A DNA stretch of 64,000 nucleotides, from assembly GCA_023630585.1 (NCBI GenBank), contig CM042541.1, forward strand, positions 17,221,501-17,285,500, written 5' to 3'. A model generated the notes under the pieces. The model was not told the origin of the DNA and searched no databases. It saw only the letters and a program-made list of their open reading frames with translations. Below are positions 36,538-47,339 of the stretch, one piece after another (positions within the stretch are counted from its first letter, which is position 1; each line of letters begins with the position of its first letter). This DNA comes from Cranoglanis bouderius. Lineage: Eukaryota; Chordata; Actinopteri; Siluriformes; Cranoglanididae. The position numbers and the translations under genes were made by a program.

Positions 36538-37019
36538 TATCTGCTGCTAATAAAGTGACCAAGCAGGCATCTAACACGTAAAACACTCCTGAGAGCATCT
36601 TCACAGTGAAATAAACATTTTAATTCTAACAACATCCAAAGCTGAGCTTTTTGGTTTTATGGTTTTGTTTTGTTTTTTTTTTTAAAGTATGCACATATAA
36701 TTAAATTAGGTATTGTTGGTATAGCCTAAGTCAATGCAAATATCTGACGAAAAAAGATACTTCAGATACAAAGAAAAAAAAATCAACTTGAAAATGTAAT
36801 ATCATAGCACAATGGCAGCAATGTAGCCTATGAGGTTTCACCAAGATGCATTGAAAGCTTTACATAATACCCCAACTTGACTTGAAATATACTTGCCTAT
36901 GGAGAATCATGACCAGGATAAAGCAGATTAATTATGATGATCTGTTGTTTATGATCTCGATTACACTTTTGAGTCACTTTGGATAAAAGAGCTCACCAAC
37001 TGAGACAACCCTTTACGTG

Positions 37020-37219
37020 TTTTTGTGGGGGTCATATGTGATCACATGTGAACAGATGCATTTCACCATGTTATGCACTGAAATTGCATGTGAAAGTTGT
37101 CAAGTAGTTTTCAAGTAGAAATTTCTATATTTCTGCATAAATATAACCTAAGACATCATCACATAAGTCCTAAAAATAGATAAAGAGAACCCAATTAAAG
37201 AAATGAGACAAAAATATTA
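37020..37219. repeat. catgtgaa-rich repeat, left part
   Basis: The segment carries several catgtgaa/cacatgtg motifs (gatcacatgtgaacagatgc, ttgcatgtgaaag). It resembles the repeat at 43420-43750 and is interrupted at 37220 by a Tc1-like element. Related text resumes at 38488 and 40254. Confidence 0.5.
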
Positions 37220-37221
37220 TA

Positions 37222-38485
37222 CTTGGTCATTTATTTATTGAGGAAAATGATCCAATGTTACATATTTGTGAGTGGCAAAAGTATGTGAACCTTTGCTTTC
37301 AGTATTTGGTGTGACCCCCTTGTGAAGCAATAACTGCAACTAAACATTTCTGGTAACTGTTGATCAGTTGGCTTGGAGGAATTTTAGCCCATTCTTCAGT
37401 ATAAAACAGCTTCAACTCCGGGATGTAGGTGGGTTTCCTCACATGAGCTGCTTGCTTCAGGTCCTTCCACAACATTTCTGTGGAATAAACTTTATTCTTC
37501 TTTAACCATTCTTTGGTACAACGATTTGAGTGCTTAGGGTCGTTGTCTTGCTGCATGACCCACTTTCTCTGAGATTCAGTTCATGGACAGATGTCCTGAT
37601 ATTTTCCTTTAGAATTTGCTGATATAATTCAGAATTCATTGTTCCATCAATGATGGCAAGTTGTCCTGGCCCAGATGCAGCAAACTAGGCCCAAACCATA
37701 ATACTACCACCAGCATATTTCATAGATGGGATAAGGTTCTTATGCTGGAATGCAGCAGTGTTTTCCTTTGTCCAAACATGACCCTTATTCTTTAAACCAG
37801 AAATTCCATTTTGGTCTCATCAATCCACAAAATATTGTTCCAATAGCCTTCTGGCTTGTCCCTGTGATCTTTAGCAAACTGCAGAGGGGTAGCAATGTTC
37901 TTTTTGGAGAGCAGTGGCTTTCTCCTTGCAACCCTGCCATGCACACCACTGTTGTTCAGTGTTCTCCTGATGGTGGACTCATGAACATTAACATTAGCCA
38001 ATGTGAGAGAGGCCTTTAGTTGTTACCTTTGGTTACCTCGCAGACTACTACACGTCTTGCTCTTCGAGTGATCTTTGTTGGTCGACCACTCCTGGGGAGG
38101 GTAACAATGGCCTTAAATTTCCTCCATTTGTACACAATCTGTCTGACTGTGCATTGGTGGAGTCCAAACTCTTTAGAGATGGTTTTGTAAACTTTTCCAG
38201 CCTCACGAGCATCAACAACTCTTTTTCTGAGGTCCTCAAAAATCTCCTTCGTTCATGCCATGATACACTTCCACAAACATGCATTGTGACGATCAGACTC
38301 TGATAGATCCCTGTTCTTTAAATAAAACAGGGCACTCACTCACATCTGATTGTCATCCCATTGATTGAAAACACCTGACTTTAATTTCACCTTCAAATTA
38401 GATGCTAATCCTAGAGGTTCACATACTTTTGCCACTCACAGATATGTAATATTGGATCATTTTCCTCAATAAATAAATGACCAAG
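37222..38485 (-). mobile_element. Tc1-like transposon with intact ends and TA target site
   Basis: Terminal inverted repeats of about 70 bp match closely: cttggtcatttatttattga at 37222 and its inverse ending tgaccaag at 38485, each flanked by TA. Both also contain gagtggcaaaagtatgtgaa or its inverse. The transposase is on the minus strand in three blocks: HTH (38048-38284), first catalytic box NNILWIDETKMEF (37792-37850) and QQDNDPKHSNRCTKEW through GGHTKY-stop (37299-37556). The segment that should carry the third acidic residue (SPDLNPIE-type) is deleted between KKNKV and LWKDLKQ. Confidence 0.9.
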
Positions 38486-38487
38486 TA

Positions 38488-38678
38488 ATTGGGGAATAAA
38501 TGACCAAGGGAAAATAATTACTAATATGAGATCACATCTGAAAAATTGAATCATATTCCCTACAGGTGAAAAATTAAAATGTAAAAATAAATAAAATGTG
38601 AAAAAAATCACATGAAAATAAAAAGACGTGGAAAGTCTACATATGAAAATGTGTCTAAAAAATGTGTCATTTTCATGT
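38488..38678. repeat. catgtgaa-rich repeat, middle part
   Basis: The text atgagatcacatctgaaaaa, then aatcacatgaaaataaaa and tacatatgaaaatgtgtct, matches the 43560-43700 repeat in the same order. It lies between two Tc1-like insertions. Confidence 0.55.
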
Positions 38679-40253
38679 ACAACCCCTGGCACTTAAGAGG
38701 ATGTTCAACCGGATTTTTTACTTCGTAGCAAATAAACAAAGCACAGACATGATGCAAATGATTGTTTAATAGCTGAACATTCTGGCTTTGTGAAACATAC
38801 CTCAAATAAGTTAAATGAAATTAGTTTAATTAGTTGCATCTTTTTTCCAGATCAAGTAGAGGAAAAAATTATGGAATCACCTTGTAATTTGTATTTCTAA
38901 AACAAATACCAGCACAAGTCTAAAAATGCAAATTAGTCTGCAGTTAAAATAGAGTGCTTACAGACCTTAAATGAGTGCTTGCACTCTTGGACTTTTTGAA
39001 AGGAAACATGGCCCCAACAAGAGAGTTGTCAATTGAAACAATGGAATGGATTATAAAACTCCTTCAAGAAGGAAATCCAACACAGAGTGTGGCAAAAGAT
39101 GTTGGTTGTTCCCAGTCAGCTGTGTCTAAAATTTGGTGCAAGTATAAACAAAATGAGAATTTTATAAAAGGAAAACATACGGGTAGCACAAGGAACATGT
39201 CAAAGCGTCAGGATAGAAAACACAAAGCAATATGCCTTGAAAACAGAAAATGCACAACAAAACAAATGAAAAAGAAATGGGCAGAAACAGGAGTCAATGT
39301 TTGTGACAGAACTGTAAGAAATTGGCTGAATGAAATGGGATTTACATATAGAAAAGCCAAACGAAAACCAGCACTAACACCTAAACAGAAGAAAAGAAGG
39401 TTACGGTGGGCTAAAGAGAAGTAATCATGGAGTGTGGATGATTGGATGAAAGTGATATTCAGTGATGAATCACAAATCTGCATTGGCCAAGGAGATGATG
39501 CTGGAACTTTTGTCTGGTGCTGTTCTAATGAAACATATAAAAATGACTGCTTGAAGAAAATAATCAAATTTCCCTGCTCATTTATGATATGGGGTTGTAT
39601 GTCAGGTAAAGGACCTGGGGAGACCTCAGCAGTCAATGCACAGGTGGACATTGAAATTTTGGACACTCTTCTCATTCCATCGATAGAAAATAGGTTTGGT
39701 GATGGTCATTTTTTCAGGATGATAATGCATCTTGCCACAGAGCAAAAAAATTGTTAAGTCTTTTCTTCAGGAAAGGCATATCAGCTCAATGAAACAGTCC
39801 GGATCTCAAGCCGATGGAAAATATATGGTGGAAATTAAAAAAACTGGTCCATGACAAGGCTCCATCCTGCATAGCTGATCTGTCAACCGCTATTTGAGAA
39901 AGTTGGAACCAGCTTGATGGAGAATATTGTTTTTCATTAGTGAAGTCCATGCCTCAAAGAATTCAGGCCATCATAAAAGCCCAAGAAGGAGCAACAAAGT
40001 ACTAATTGTGATTTTTTTTTTTGTTGATTATTCCATAATTTGTTCCTATACTTGATCTGGAAAAAAATATGCCATTAGTTAAAACAATTTAATTTCATTT
40101 GTTTGAGGTATGTTTCACGAAGCCAGAATGTTCAGCTATTAAACCAAAATTGTTTTGTCTCATATCTGTGATTTGTTTATTTGCTACAAAGTAAAAAAGC
40201 CCAGTGAGCATCCTCTAAGTGTGGTGATTCCATAATTTTTGCCAGGGGTTGTA
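38679..40253 (+). mobile_element. Second Tc1-like transposon with long inverted repeats
   Basis: The ends tacaacccctggca (38679) and tgccaggggttgta (40253) are exact inverses. Long arms follow (about 200 bp): tagctgaacattctggcttt occurs left and, inverted, right near 40120-40140, as does ttatggaatcacc. The arms have repeated inner segments (IR/DR style). It lies about 190 bp from the preceding Tc1-like element. Confidence 0.9.
39008..40005 (+). pseudogene. Tc1-like transposase pseudogene
   Basis: The open N-terminal part runs 39008-39424 and shows both HTH halves (IKLLQEGNPTQSVAKDVG, SQSAVSKIWCKYK) and a basic linker (RKAKRKPALTPKQKKRR). A TAA at 39422 replaces a codon just before WSVDDWMKVIFSDES, which holds the first catalytic aspartate. 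MIWGCMSGKGPG is intact. The second acidic box is frameshifted near 39720, and the third survives as SPDLKPMENIW near 39797. The tail ends ATKY-stop at 40005. Confidence 0.85.
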
Positions 40254-41390
40254 CACATGTGAAGTTCCATGTTACTTCTCATGGATCTGTATATCACTGC
40301 TCTGCTTATCCACTCATCCAAAGCTTACACAACATTGTCCACAAACCCTGCTGCATGCAGAGGTAACATGCATGAGGTGCCTGCTCTGGATCAGTCATTG
40401 TACTGTTGTTTAAAACATGAGGTGCCGCTGTGTCTCGGAGAAAATCTGTTGCTCAATTGCATAGCTATCATCGGAAAAATAAGCTGGGCTACTTCAAAGT
40501 GCTTGTGACTTGGCATTGTGGTGTGCGAGCATGATTAACTGTTTCCAGCTTTGTGTTCAAAGGTGTACTTGCACACAGGTTGTGCTGGTTCACATCTCCT
40601 GATCCGAAATTAGAAATCAAAACAGCAATATGTCAAAAACAGTCCTGTCATAAAATACCTATACTGTGTGGCAAAGAAGGAGACCTCATTGCATCCCTTT
40701 AATAGATCTTTTACTAATTCTGTAGAGAAAAATCAAATAATTATATTTCACATGGTTAGCAGATTTAAAGATTGATAACACATTACACTAGAAATTTTAC
40801 ACGCATAAGTGATTAATCAAGTTTTGTCCAAAATGCATAACTGCATTGTTTATATATATATATATATATATATATAAACATTTCCCTTGTTTTGTTCTAT
40901 TTAGTGCTTTTGCCCAGTGTATGAGTTCAGGTTAGCTCCCATCCTCTTGCCCAGCTACACAGATGTGGAATGCATTTTTCAGCCCAGGTGGAATAAATCA
41001 ATAGGCATTTAAAAAAATATATCAAGTGAATCCACATTATTAAATTCAAACTGACTTCAGGCTATCTGCAAAGCCATTAAATATTAAAGTGTATTAGTGC
41101 AGCAGATGCTTCAAGGCAATTTTGATCAAAATATAACCTGAATTAGCATTTGGACATATCTGTAGTGTATCTGTAGTTCTTGGGTATTTTATCTTATTAA
41201 ATATACTCCATGTTTTGGAATAATTCTCATATATTTACAGTTCATTCTTCATGGCTTTTTTTCAGATTGGTGTATTAATGTGCCTTTACCATAATTACTT
41301 TTTTTCTGTTAATCTAACCTTTTATAGTTAAAGCCCTTTAAAAAAAACAAAATCAAAATGAAAAGTGCTATATAAATAAAGATGACGATT
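40254..41390. other. Intergenic spacer
   Basis: Contains a (TA)n tract at 40851-40876 and otherwise no recognised feature. The first ~30 bp (cacatgtgaagttcc) may continue the interrupted catgtgaa-rich repeat. Confidence 0.45.
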
Positions 41391-41394
41391 ATGT

Positions 41395-41720
41395 GAGGAA
41401 TAATGTGGTGGTGTCATGCAGCCCAACACAAAACACTTCTGTTACTGTTACCAACATTCAAAAGTGTGTATTTCTCTTATAATACAGCAATTTGTCAATG
41501 CTGTTTTTTTTTAAAGAATGTCACGGTTTTTCTCCATTTAGGGTTGCATTTAATATTGAGGAACATCAGAAAATTAAGTTAGTTCCTGTTATCAGGTACA
41601 TTATAGTAGCTATAAACCAGCCTCCCCAGCCTCTCTTTTTTCTCTTTTTGAAATTAACTACAGTATAATTTTACTAACTACAATTTAAAAAAAAAAAATG
41701 TCTTAATCCATGTTTCATAT
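41395..41720 (+). repeat. Recurrent hairpin repeat, copy 7
   Basis: A decayed hairpin side (aggaataatgtggtggtgtc) is followed by body motifs (gttcctgttatcaggtacat, tatagtagctataaaccagc, ccagcctctcttttttctct). Confidence 0.65.
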
Positions 41721-42394
41721 TTATATAACTGAACTTGCTTGATCAAGAATACTTGTTTTTGGTATAGAGCAGTGTTTGTCTTTTAACACCAACAAAACGA
41801 TAACACTAATATTGCTTTATAATAAAACATTAATAAAACACTATTAATACAACACTGAGTTATGATTAATACCTAAAATCTGCCTCTCATTCTGTGCAAG
41901 CAAATCTGTTAAGTATATAATTGTATACTGATTGAAAACAGATTTTCTTTTTTTGACATGGCTTGGAAATGTGGGAGCATATCTTACTACTTCTGGGATT
42001 CTGGGAGTGCAGTGTCACAGGTTATTTTGGGGTGTGCGTGGGAGGGTGCTGGATCTCCACATCTGGAATAATCTTTGCAAATCAGAAGGTCAGAGGTACT
42101 TTACCGTTTTGGATCAAGAAGTGAAGTTTTTAGATGGTTTATGCATATCATCAAACAGTATGCATGCAAGTTCTGATTGCACCTCAAACACTTCGGTTCT
42201 CATTCATCAATGTGTCAGTGTGAGTGGGATGTCGATTCATCATGATCCTTTTGATATGACATTTATGTGGAAATTGTTGGTTGGTTTTCCATGCTTTTCT
42301 TGGCAGAGGCTAAACAAACGACTTTCCCTCATTTTAGTACAATCTAATTTGCAGTGGAACTGACAACACTTTTTATATATTCAACCAAATGTTC

Positions 42395-42740
42395 CATATT
42401 TTCTCCATCACTCTATTAAATTTGAGTGGTCTTCTGTGACCCTCTAACAGTGGGGATCACTATGAAGTGTTCCTGACGTAGCTCGCTACCCTCTGTACTT
42501 CCTTGGCATGAATCTGATCACCAGCTGAAACGATCAGGGCCTGGCTTAATTAAGCAGAGTGCGAGAAGGTAACCAAAACAGCACTCTTAAAAGATTTCGG
42601 AAGTATTTTGATGGCATTCATTTGAGGGTTCCTAGAACACCTTAATCGGCTATAAAAGCAAACACATCCGAGTTAATTGCTTTATAGCCCCGGTTTGGCG
42701 CCCTTTGAGTCAGAAGGCCATCTAACTGATTTGCAATGCT
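42395..42740. promoter_or_regulatory. Candidate conserved non-coding element 1
   Basis: This ~340 bp block is of higher complexity and GC than its surroundings, free of recognisable repeats and without an open frame of note. It contains short inverted pieces (for example gatcaccagctgaaacgatc). It lies between pold3 and chrdl2. Regulatory function is a guess from composition only. Confidence 0.3.
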
Positions 42741-42848
42741 TCAGTTCCTCGATGTCTGTGAGGCACTACAGAGTTCAGCAGCTCAGGGCCAGAATTTTTA
42801 CATACTTATTCACAGTTTTCTTAAATACAGCACCATACACTCATACAT

Positions 42849-43288
42849 ACAGTACTGTGCAAATGTTTTAGGCACATGCAAAGAGATGCTGTAGAGCAAA
42901 GATGCCTTCAAAATAATGAAATTAAATGTTTCTACATTTAAAAAAATACCGTAAAGAGCAGTAAACAGTAGTAAATGAAACAAAGTCAATATTTGGTGTG
43001 ACAAAAAAATAAAAATAGTAGTCTCCAGTACAATTTGTGCAGTTTTATAAGGAAATTAGCTGGTAAGTTTTATTGAGCATCTTACATCTCTTACGTAATA
43101 TGCTGCTTTCTTCAATGACATACAAACATTTTTCTGTAACATTTAATTTTGTGCTAGAACACTAATGTTTGGGAATCTAAAATGTTTTTGTACTGACTTG
43201 ATAATGTAGAAGTCATAAAATAAAAGAATCTATAACAAAGTTTGTACTAAAAAAAAATAGGGTGCCTAAAACTTTTCACAGTACTGTA
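42849..43288. mobile_element. Small non-autonomous Tc1/mariner-type element (MITE)
   Basis: The ends tacagtactgtgcaaatgtt (left, with ttaggca following) and gcctaaaacttttcacagta plus ctgta (right) are inverted copies of each other flanking ~390 bp without coding capacity. Truncated relatives lie at 22260-22598 and 56666-56745. Confidence 0.88.
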
Positions 43289-43419
43289 CATACAAAAAAA
43301 TCTCTTTGGTTTTTGGATAGTCAGTGGTTCTTAGCTTCCTAAAATGATTCTATTTGAAACCCTTGATGAACACAGTGTTTTTTGCCTTATGGAAAAATCA
43401 CATATATTTCAAGTGATCA

Positions 43420-43750
43420 TAATATTTTTGCATGTGATTATGTGAGTCATATGAAGTCACGGGAAGGTGCAGTTCGTTGTATTATGCCCTGAAACTGAAT
43501 GTGAACTCAAGTAAACACATGGGATCATGTGTGAAGAAGAATTATTCATATGAGAAAATCACATCTGAAAAATAAACCCTATGCCCCACATTTCACGAAA
43601 GATTAACGTGAAAATGAATTAATCATGTGAGAAAATCACATTTGAAAATAAAATCACATGCAGAACATGTGAAAAGTACAATACATATGAAAAAGGTGTG
43701 TCTTAAACCCACGTGTGTAAATTTCACATGTGAATCATTTTCAAGAGGGC
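43420..43750. repeat. catgtgaa-rich repeat
   Basis: Multiple spaced motifs of the type cacatgtgaa/atcacatctgaaa occur in both orientations. The same block split by two transposons seems to lie at 37020-40280. Confidence 0.55.
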
Positions 43751-43794
43751 ATGGAAAGGTCTCTGTCAGAAAATATAGTGTATTTAACCAGTTG

Positions 43795-44062
43795 AATGGT
43801 TTGTGGTGCAGTGGGTAGTGTTGCAGCCTCACAGCACCAGGGTCCCTGGTTCTGTTCTGAGCTTGGGTTAATGTCTGTGTGGCCTTCCTTTAGGTTTCCT
43901 ACTCACAAAAACATGCCAGCAGTTGGATTAGATACACTTAATTGCCCCTAGGTGGGAATGAGTGTTTTATGGTGTTCTTTGAAGGATTGGCATCCTATCC
44001 AGTGTGTACTCCAAGCTCTGGGATAGGCTTCAGTGCAACCCTGACCAGGATAAAGCAGAAAC
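43795..44062 (+). mobile_element. SINE/LINE-3'-like interspersed repeat
   Basis: The order gcagcctcacagcaccaggg, ccctggttctgttctgagct, aaaacatgccagcagttgga, ttaattgcccctaggtggga, gggataggcttcagtgcaac and cctgaccaggataaagca is a common catfish-type interspersed repeat as I remember it. A fragment of its tail (gaccaggataaagca) appears at 36911-36925. Confidence 0.6.
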
Positions 44063-44159
44063 TGAAGACAAATGTCCCATATATTGTTTTTTTTTACCTT
44101 CAGATTTCCTCTCTTTATCATTGCTATAGCAACAGAGATGTCAATATTGTTAGATTGTT

Positions 44160-44320
44160 GGAACAGTGGTAGCTCAGTGGTTAAGATGTCGGGCTACTAC
44201 CAAGTGGCCACTGTTGGGCCCTTGAGCAAGGCCCTTAACCCTCAACTGCTTAGTTGAAATAAAATGTAACTCGCTCTGGATAATGGCATCTGCCAAATGC
44301 CATAAATGTAAATGTAGATC
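44160..44320 (+). mobile_element. tRNA-derived SINE, well preserved
   Basis: The head ggtagctcagtggttaagat is followed by cactgttgggcccttgagca, aggcccttaaccctcaactg and the tail ctctggataatggcatctgc with repeated aaatgtaaatgtag. The B box region is shortened, joining the head directly to the body. Confidence 0.8.
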
Positions 44321-44609
44321 TGCTGCTGTTGAATCAATGTCTTACCACTGGAAAGGAGAAATCCTTCATTTTTTATAGCATGAAGACACAATAAACAGCT
44401 TGTGTGGTGATTTAGTGACTGTGTTGAGTCCACATGCTGCAGGACTGTAAATATTGTTGAACGGAAACTTTTTTCCCCTCCTGATGAGCACATCTTTCAT
44501 ATTTTTATCTCACCTGTATGAGGTTTAATCGAGATAACTGAACATTTCTGCATGTTTTAAAACCCAGAACACATTTCCCTTTCTCCGTGTAGATTTAAGG
44601 CTTTAACAT

Positions 44610-44900
44610 GGCTATAACACTAGTAGAAAGCCTGAGCAGGAACACTCACACAGAGAACTGACCCTTCTGCTTGATTTATACCCACTGACTGCCCCCAGCT
44701 GTTCAAATTGCCAGAGCCAAGACTAAGCATGCATAGCGGAATTGGCCAAATGCTATTTAGAGGGAATTCAAAACCAGCCTCCCATCCAACAATGAAAGGA
44801 CCACGCAGATGCCAAAGATGGCAATGCTTAAAATCAAGTTTGTGCTCCAGCAGCAAGTGTTGAACTCTGTGGGAGATGCAGCAGAAAGTTCCAAACTCAT
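44610..44900. promoter_or_regulatory. Candidate conserved non-coding element 2
   Basis: A repeat-free, moderately GC-rich block (for example actgcccccagctgttcaaa) lies between SINEs and AT-rich spacer. An enhancer role is inferred from composition and location about 2.5 kb from the 3' end of chrdl2. Confidence 0.3.
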
Positions 44901-44904
44901 CAAA

Positions 44905-45875
44905 CTAAATATAACACAGATATAAAATGTGAAATATTAGATTCCTTCTCAGGCATTAGGGTATAGACTTTTCATTTTGAAAGATTTTTACCATTCTATG
45001 AATTAATCACAATGCATTAAATACACACACTGAGAAGAGTGTAATAGGGTAAAATCTAATATCTACCAGTAGCCTGAAAACCAAAAGTATTAGGGTTGAG
45101 CATTGCATTATATCACGAAGATCTCATCGATGGCATAATAAGAATTATGTGAGGCAAACTAATACACACACACACAAAGGTAAATTAGACAGCTCCATTT
45201 GTGATTTCAAATTTTGATAAATGTTTCATGTCCTTAATGCTCTACTGGCTTCATACCATGTTTCCTCTGAATACAAAACACAGTAAACAGAAAAGTTTGT
45301 TGAAACTAAAAAACACTAAACTTACAGTTCTGTCATACTATATGTTCTTTTCAGTAGTCTCTACTGCTTGTGTAATGTGTGCTTAGTCTATCTACTTTAA
45401 GTTTCTCCTCTAAAGGCATTTTGGGTGAAAAACAGGATAATAAAATAAATAAGCTTGTTCACGTTCATTACACCTGTGACTGTATTTCACATGCGCATGC
45501 TCAGTCACTGCTGATGATGTGTTACAGATGTATCAGAAGTGGCTGAAATATATCAGCACAAATGGAGATCAAATCTAGGGGGAGTTTCACTCTGTACAAT
45601 AACCTGAAATGACTGTCACTTACTGTATAAGCTGCATGAATCTACAATCTGGGCTAGAAAAGGATCAGCTGCAGCCTTGTGTCTTCATACCATCTTAAAA
45701 CTGCTGGTGGTACTGTTGTGCTCGATTCCTCAAAAATCCAAAATAATCCACCTTAAGATGCCAAAAATAAAACCTTAAATTGATGTATTTATTTATTTAT
45801 TTATTTATTTTTACACAATCGGTGGGGGCTTGGGGGTGCTTAGCCCTGCTAGCCTATTTATACCAGCTGCCCCTG
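44905..45875. other. Intergenic spacer
   Basis: AT-rich with a (TTTA)6 run at 45786-45811; no gene recognised. Confidence 0.45.
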
Positions 45876-45879
45876 GAAC

Positions 45880-46345
45880 ACACAGTCTGCCTCTAAGTAA
45901 CTCTGGAGAGAACAAATTGCCAGAAAGTGCCAGATCCAACAGCCAGCAAAAATAATTCACAGCTTCATTGTGTGACCATTAGGGTCTTCAACTGAAGGGC
46001 TTCTGTTGCAAAACATTTTGTCAGGCCTTCAGTGAGAGATGAGCAGCGCTGTCTGGCACTATGTGTGTGTCCAGGACAATGACTCATTGTGCTTGGGGAA
46101 GGAGGGAAAGTGGGCTTTTGGGGTTCAGAGAAAAGGGAAAGTGGATATTACTCTTTGAACTTCTCGAGTCTGGGTCCGTGGCCAGGCCCGGTTCGCTGTG
46201 AACAAGCATGGATTATCCTCCACCTGGTGACCCGAACAAGGCTGTCGACAAGCAGCTGACAGGCCACGTCCTCACCAAACCTCAACTTGGCTGCAGAACG
46301 ACATCTCCATTAAACTAACAATCCTCTGGGAATTTGTTCTTGAAA
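45880..46345. promoter_or_regulatory. Candidate conserved non-coding element 3
   Basis: This is the most complex and GC-rich non-coding block of the intergenic region. It includes ggtccgtggccaggcccggt, an OTX/bicoid-type ggattatcc core near 46211-46219 and caccaaacctcaacttggct. No repeat or reading frame explains it. It lies about 1 kb beyond the 3' end of chrdl2. Confidence 0.35.
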
Positions 46346-46349
46346 TCAT

Positions 46350-47339
46350 GTCAGTTGCCTCTGCCATGAAAATTGCACTGTACAATGATGTGCCACAACA
46401 GGTGGCTAAAAGTCTGATGATTTGGTAAACTTTACAAATACTAGATTTATTAGTGATCTCATGGTTAAAATAAGACCGCCATAAGTCTTAACAAGGCCTG
46501 TCCTGTTCTGTATTCTTGGAAAATTCTGACCTATATTTATATCAAATTAACAGAGCTCTCTTGTTGCACTCATGCTGTTAGACTACCACAACCCTTGAGA
46601 AAACAAACTATAACACTGTAGCACAGGCCAAAATTTTAGAGTAGAGCCACAAATCCTAAAAATCCTAAAGTGCCTTCAATGGCTCATTGTCCAGCCAGAA
46701 CAGCTTATGTAAGAACACTTGCCTCTCTTCAGAAGTTCTCACATTTAATTTCTCTACCATGGTATAAAATGTTCTGTGCATACAGACATAATGTTCTTAT
46801 TGACCATTCATTAATGCATGTTTTTTTCAGTCAAAATGACCTCTTTTTAATTACAATAAATATTAACATTCTTTTTAGTATTAAAATTATTTAATGGGTG
46901 TATAACTAATGACAGTGATAAAAATGTGGCCTACATCAACTTTATAAAAGCATCCTGGCCAATAATCTGCTTACATTCCTACTTATACTTCTCTTTAATT
47001 ACTGTACAAATACAGTGATTGCTTTGTTTGAATCACATCCACAAGTTTTTCCTTAATAAAAAGTAATATTTCCATACTTCCCTTTCTTGCTTCAGAACTG
47101 AGACATCTGTATGTGTTTACGTTCCCTTCTGTATTTTGACAAGACCACACTATTGACTTCACTCCAGTTCAAGGCCTCTACAAAAGCTACATCTCATATG
47201 GGACAGCAAAGTTCTTCTGCCTGTATCTGTTTTTCCACTAAAACACATTGTGTGTGTTCTGTTTTGTGTTCTGATAATAAAAGAGGTGTTGGACGCTGAG
47301 CTGATACGCTGTTCCAGACCAGAGAGGACACTCGGAGGA
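46350..47339. other. Spacer and probable 3' UTR of chrdl2
   Basis: This is minus-strand sequence downstream of the chrdl2 stop. I see no strong polyadenylation signal close to it; the nearest candidate on the minus strand is an ATTAAA-type hexamer near 46995. Confidence 0.4.

Noticed and set aside
41932..42363. A 143-codon open frame in the intergenic region
   Set aside because: No domain, signal peptide or splice context; composition resembles non-coding sequence and it sits beside repeats.
42430..42570. Possible 5S rRNA-like sequence (gatcagggcctgg, taagcagagt)
   Set aside because: The internal control region and order of 5S boxes are not present; the similarity is limited to a few short words.
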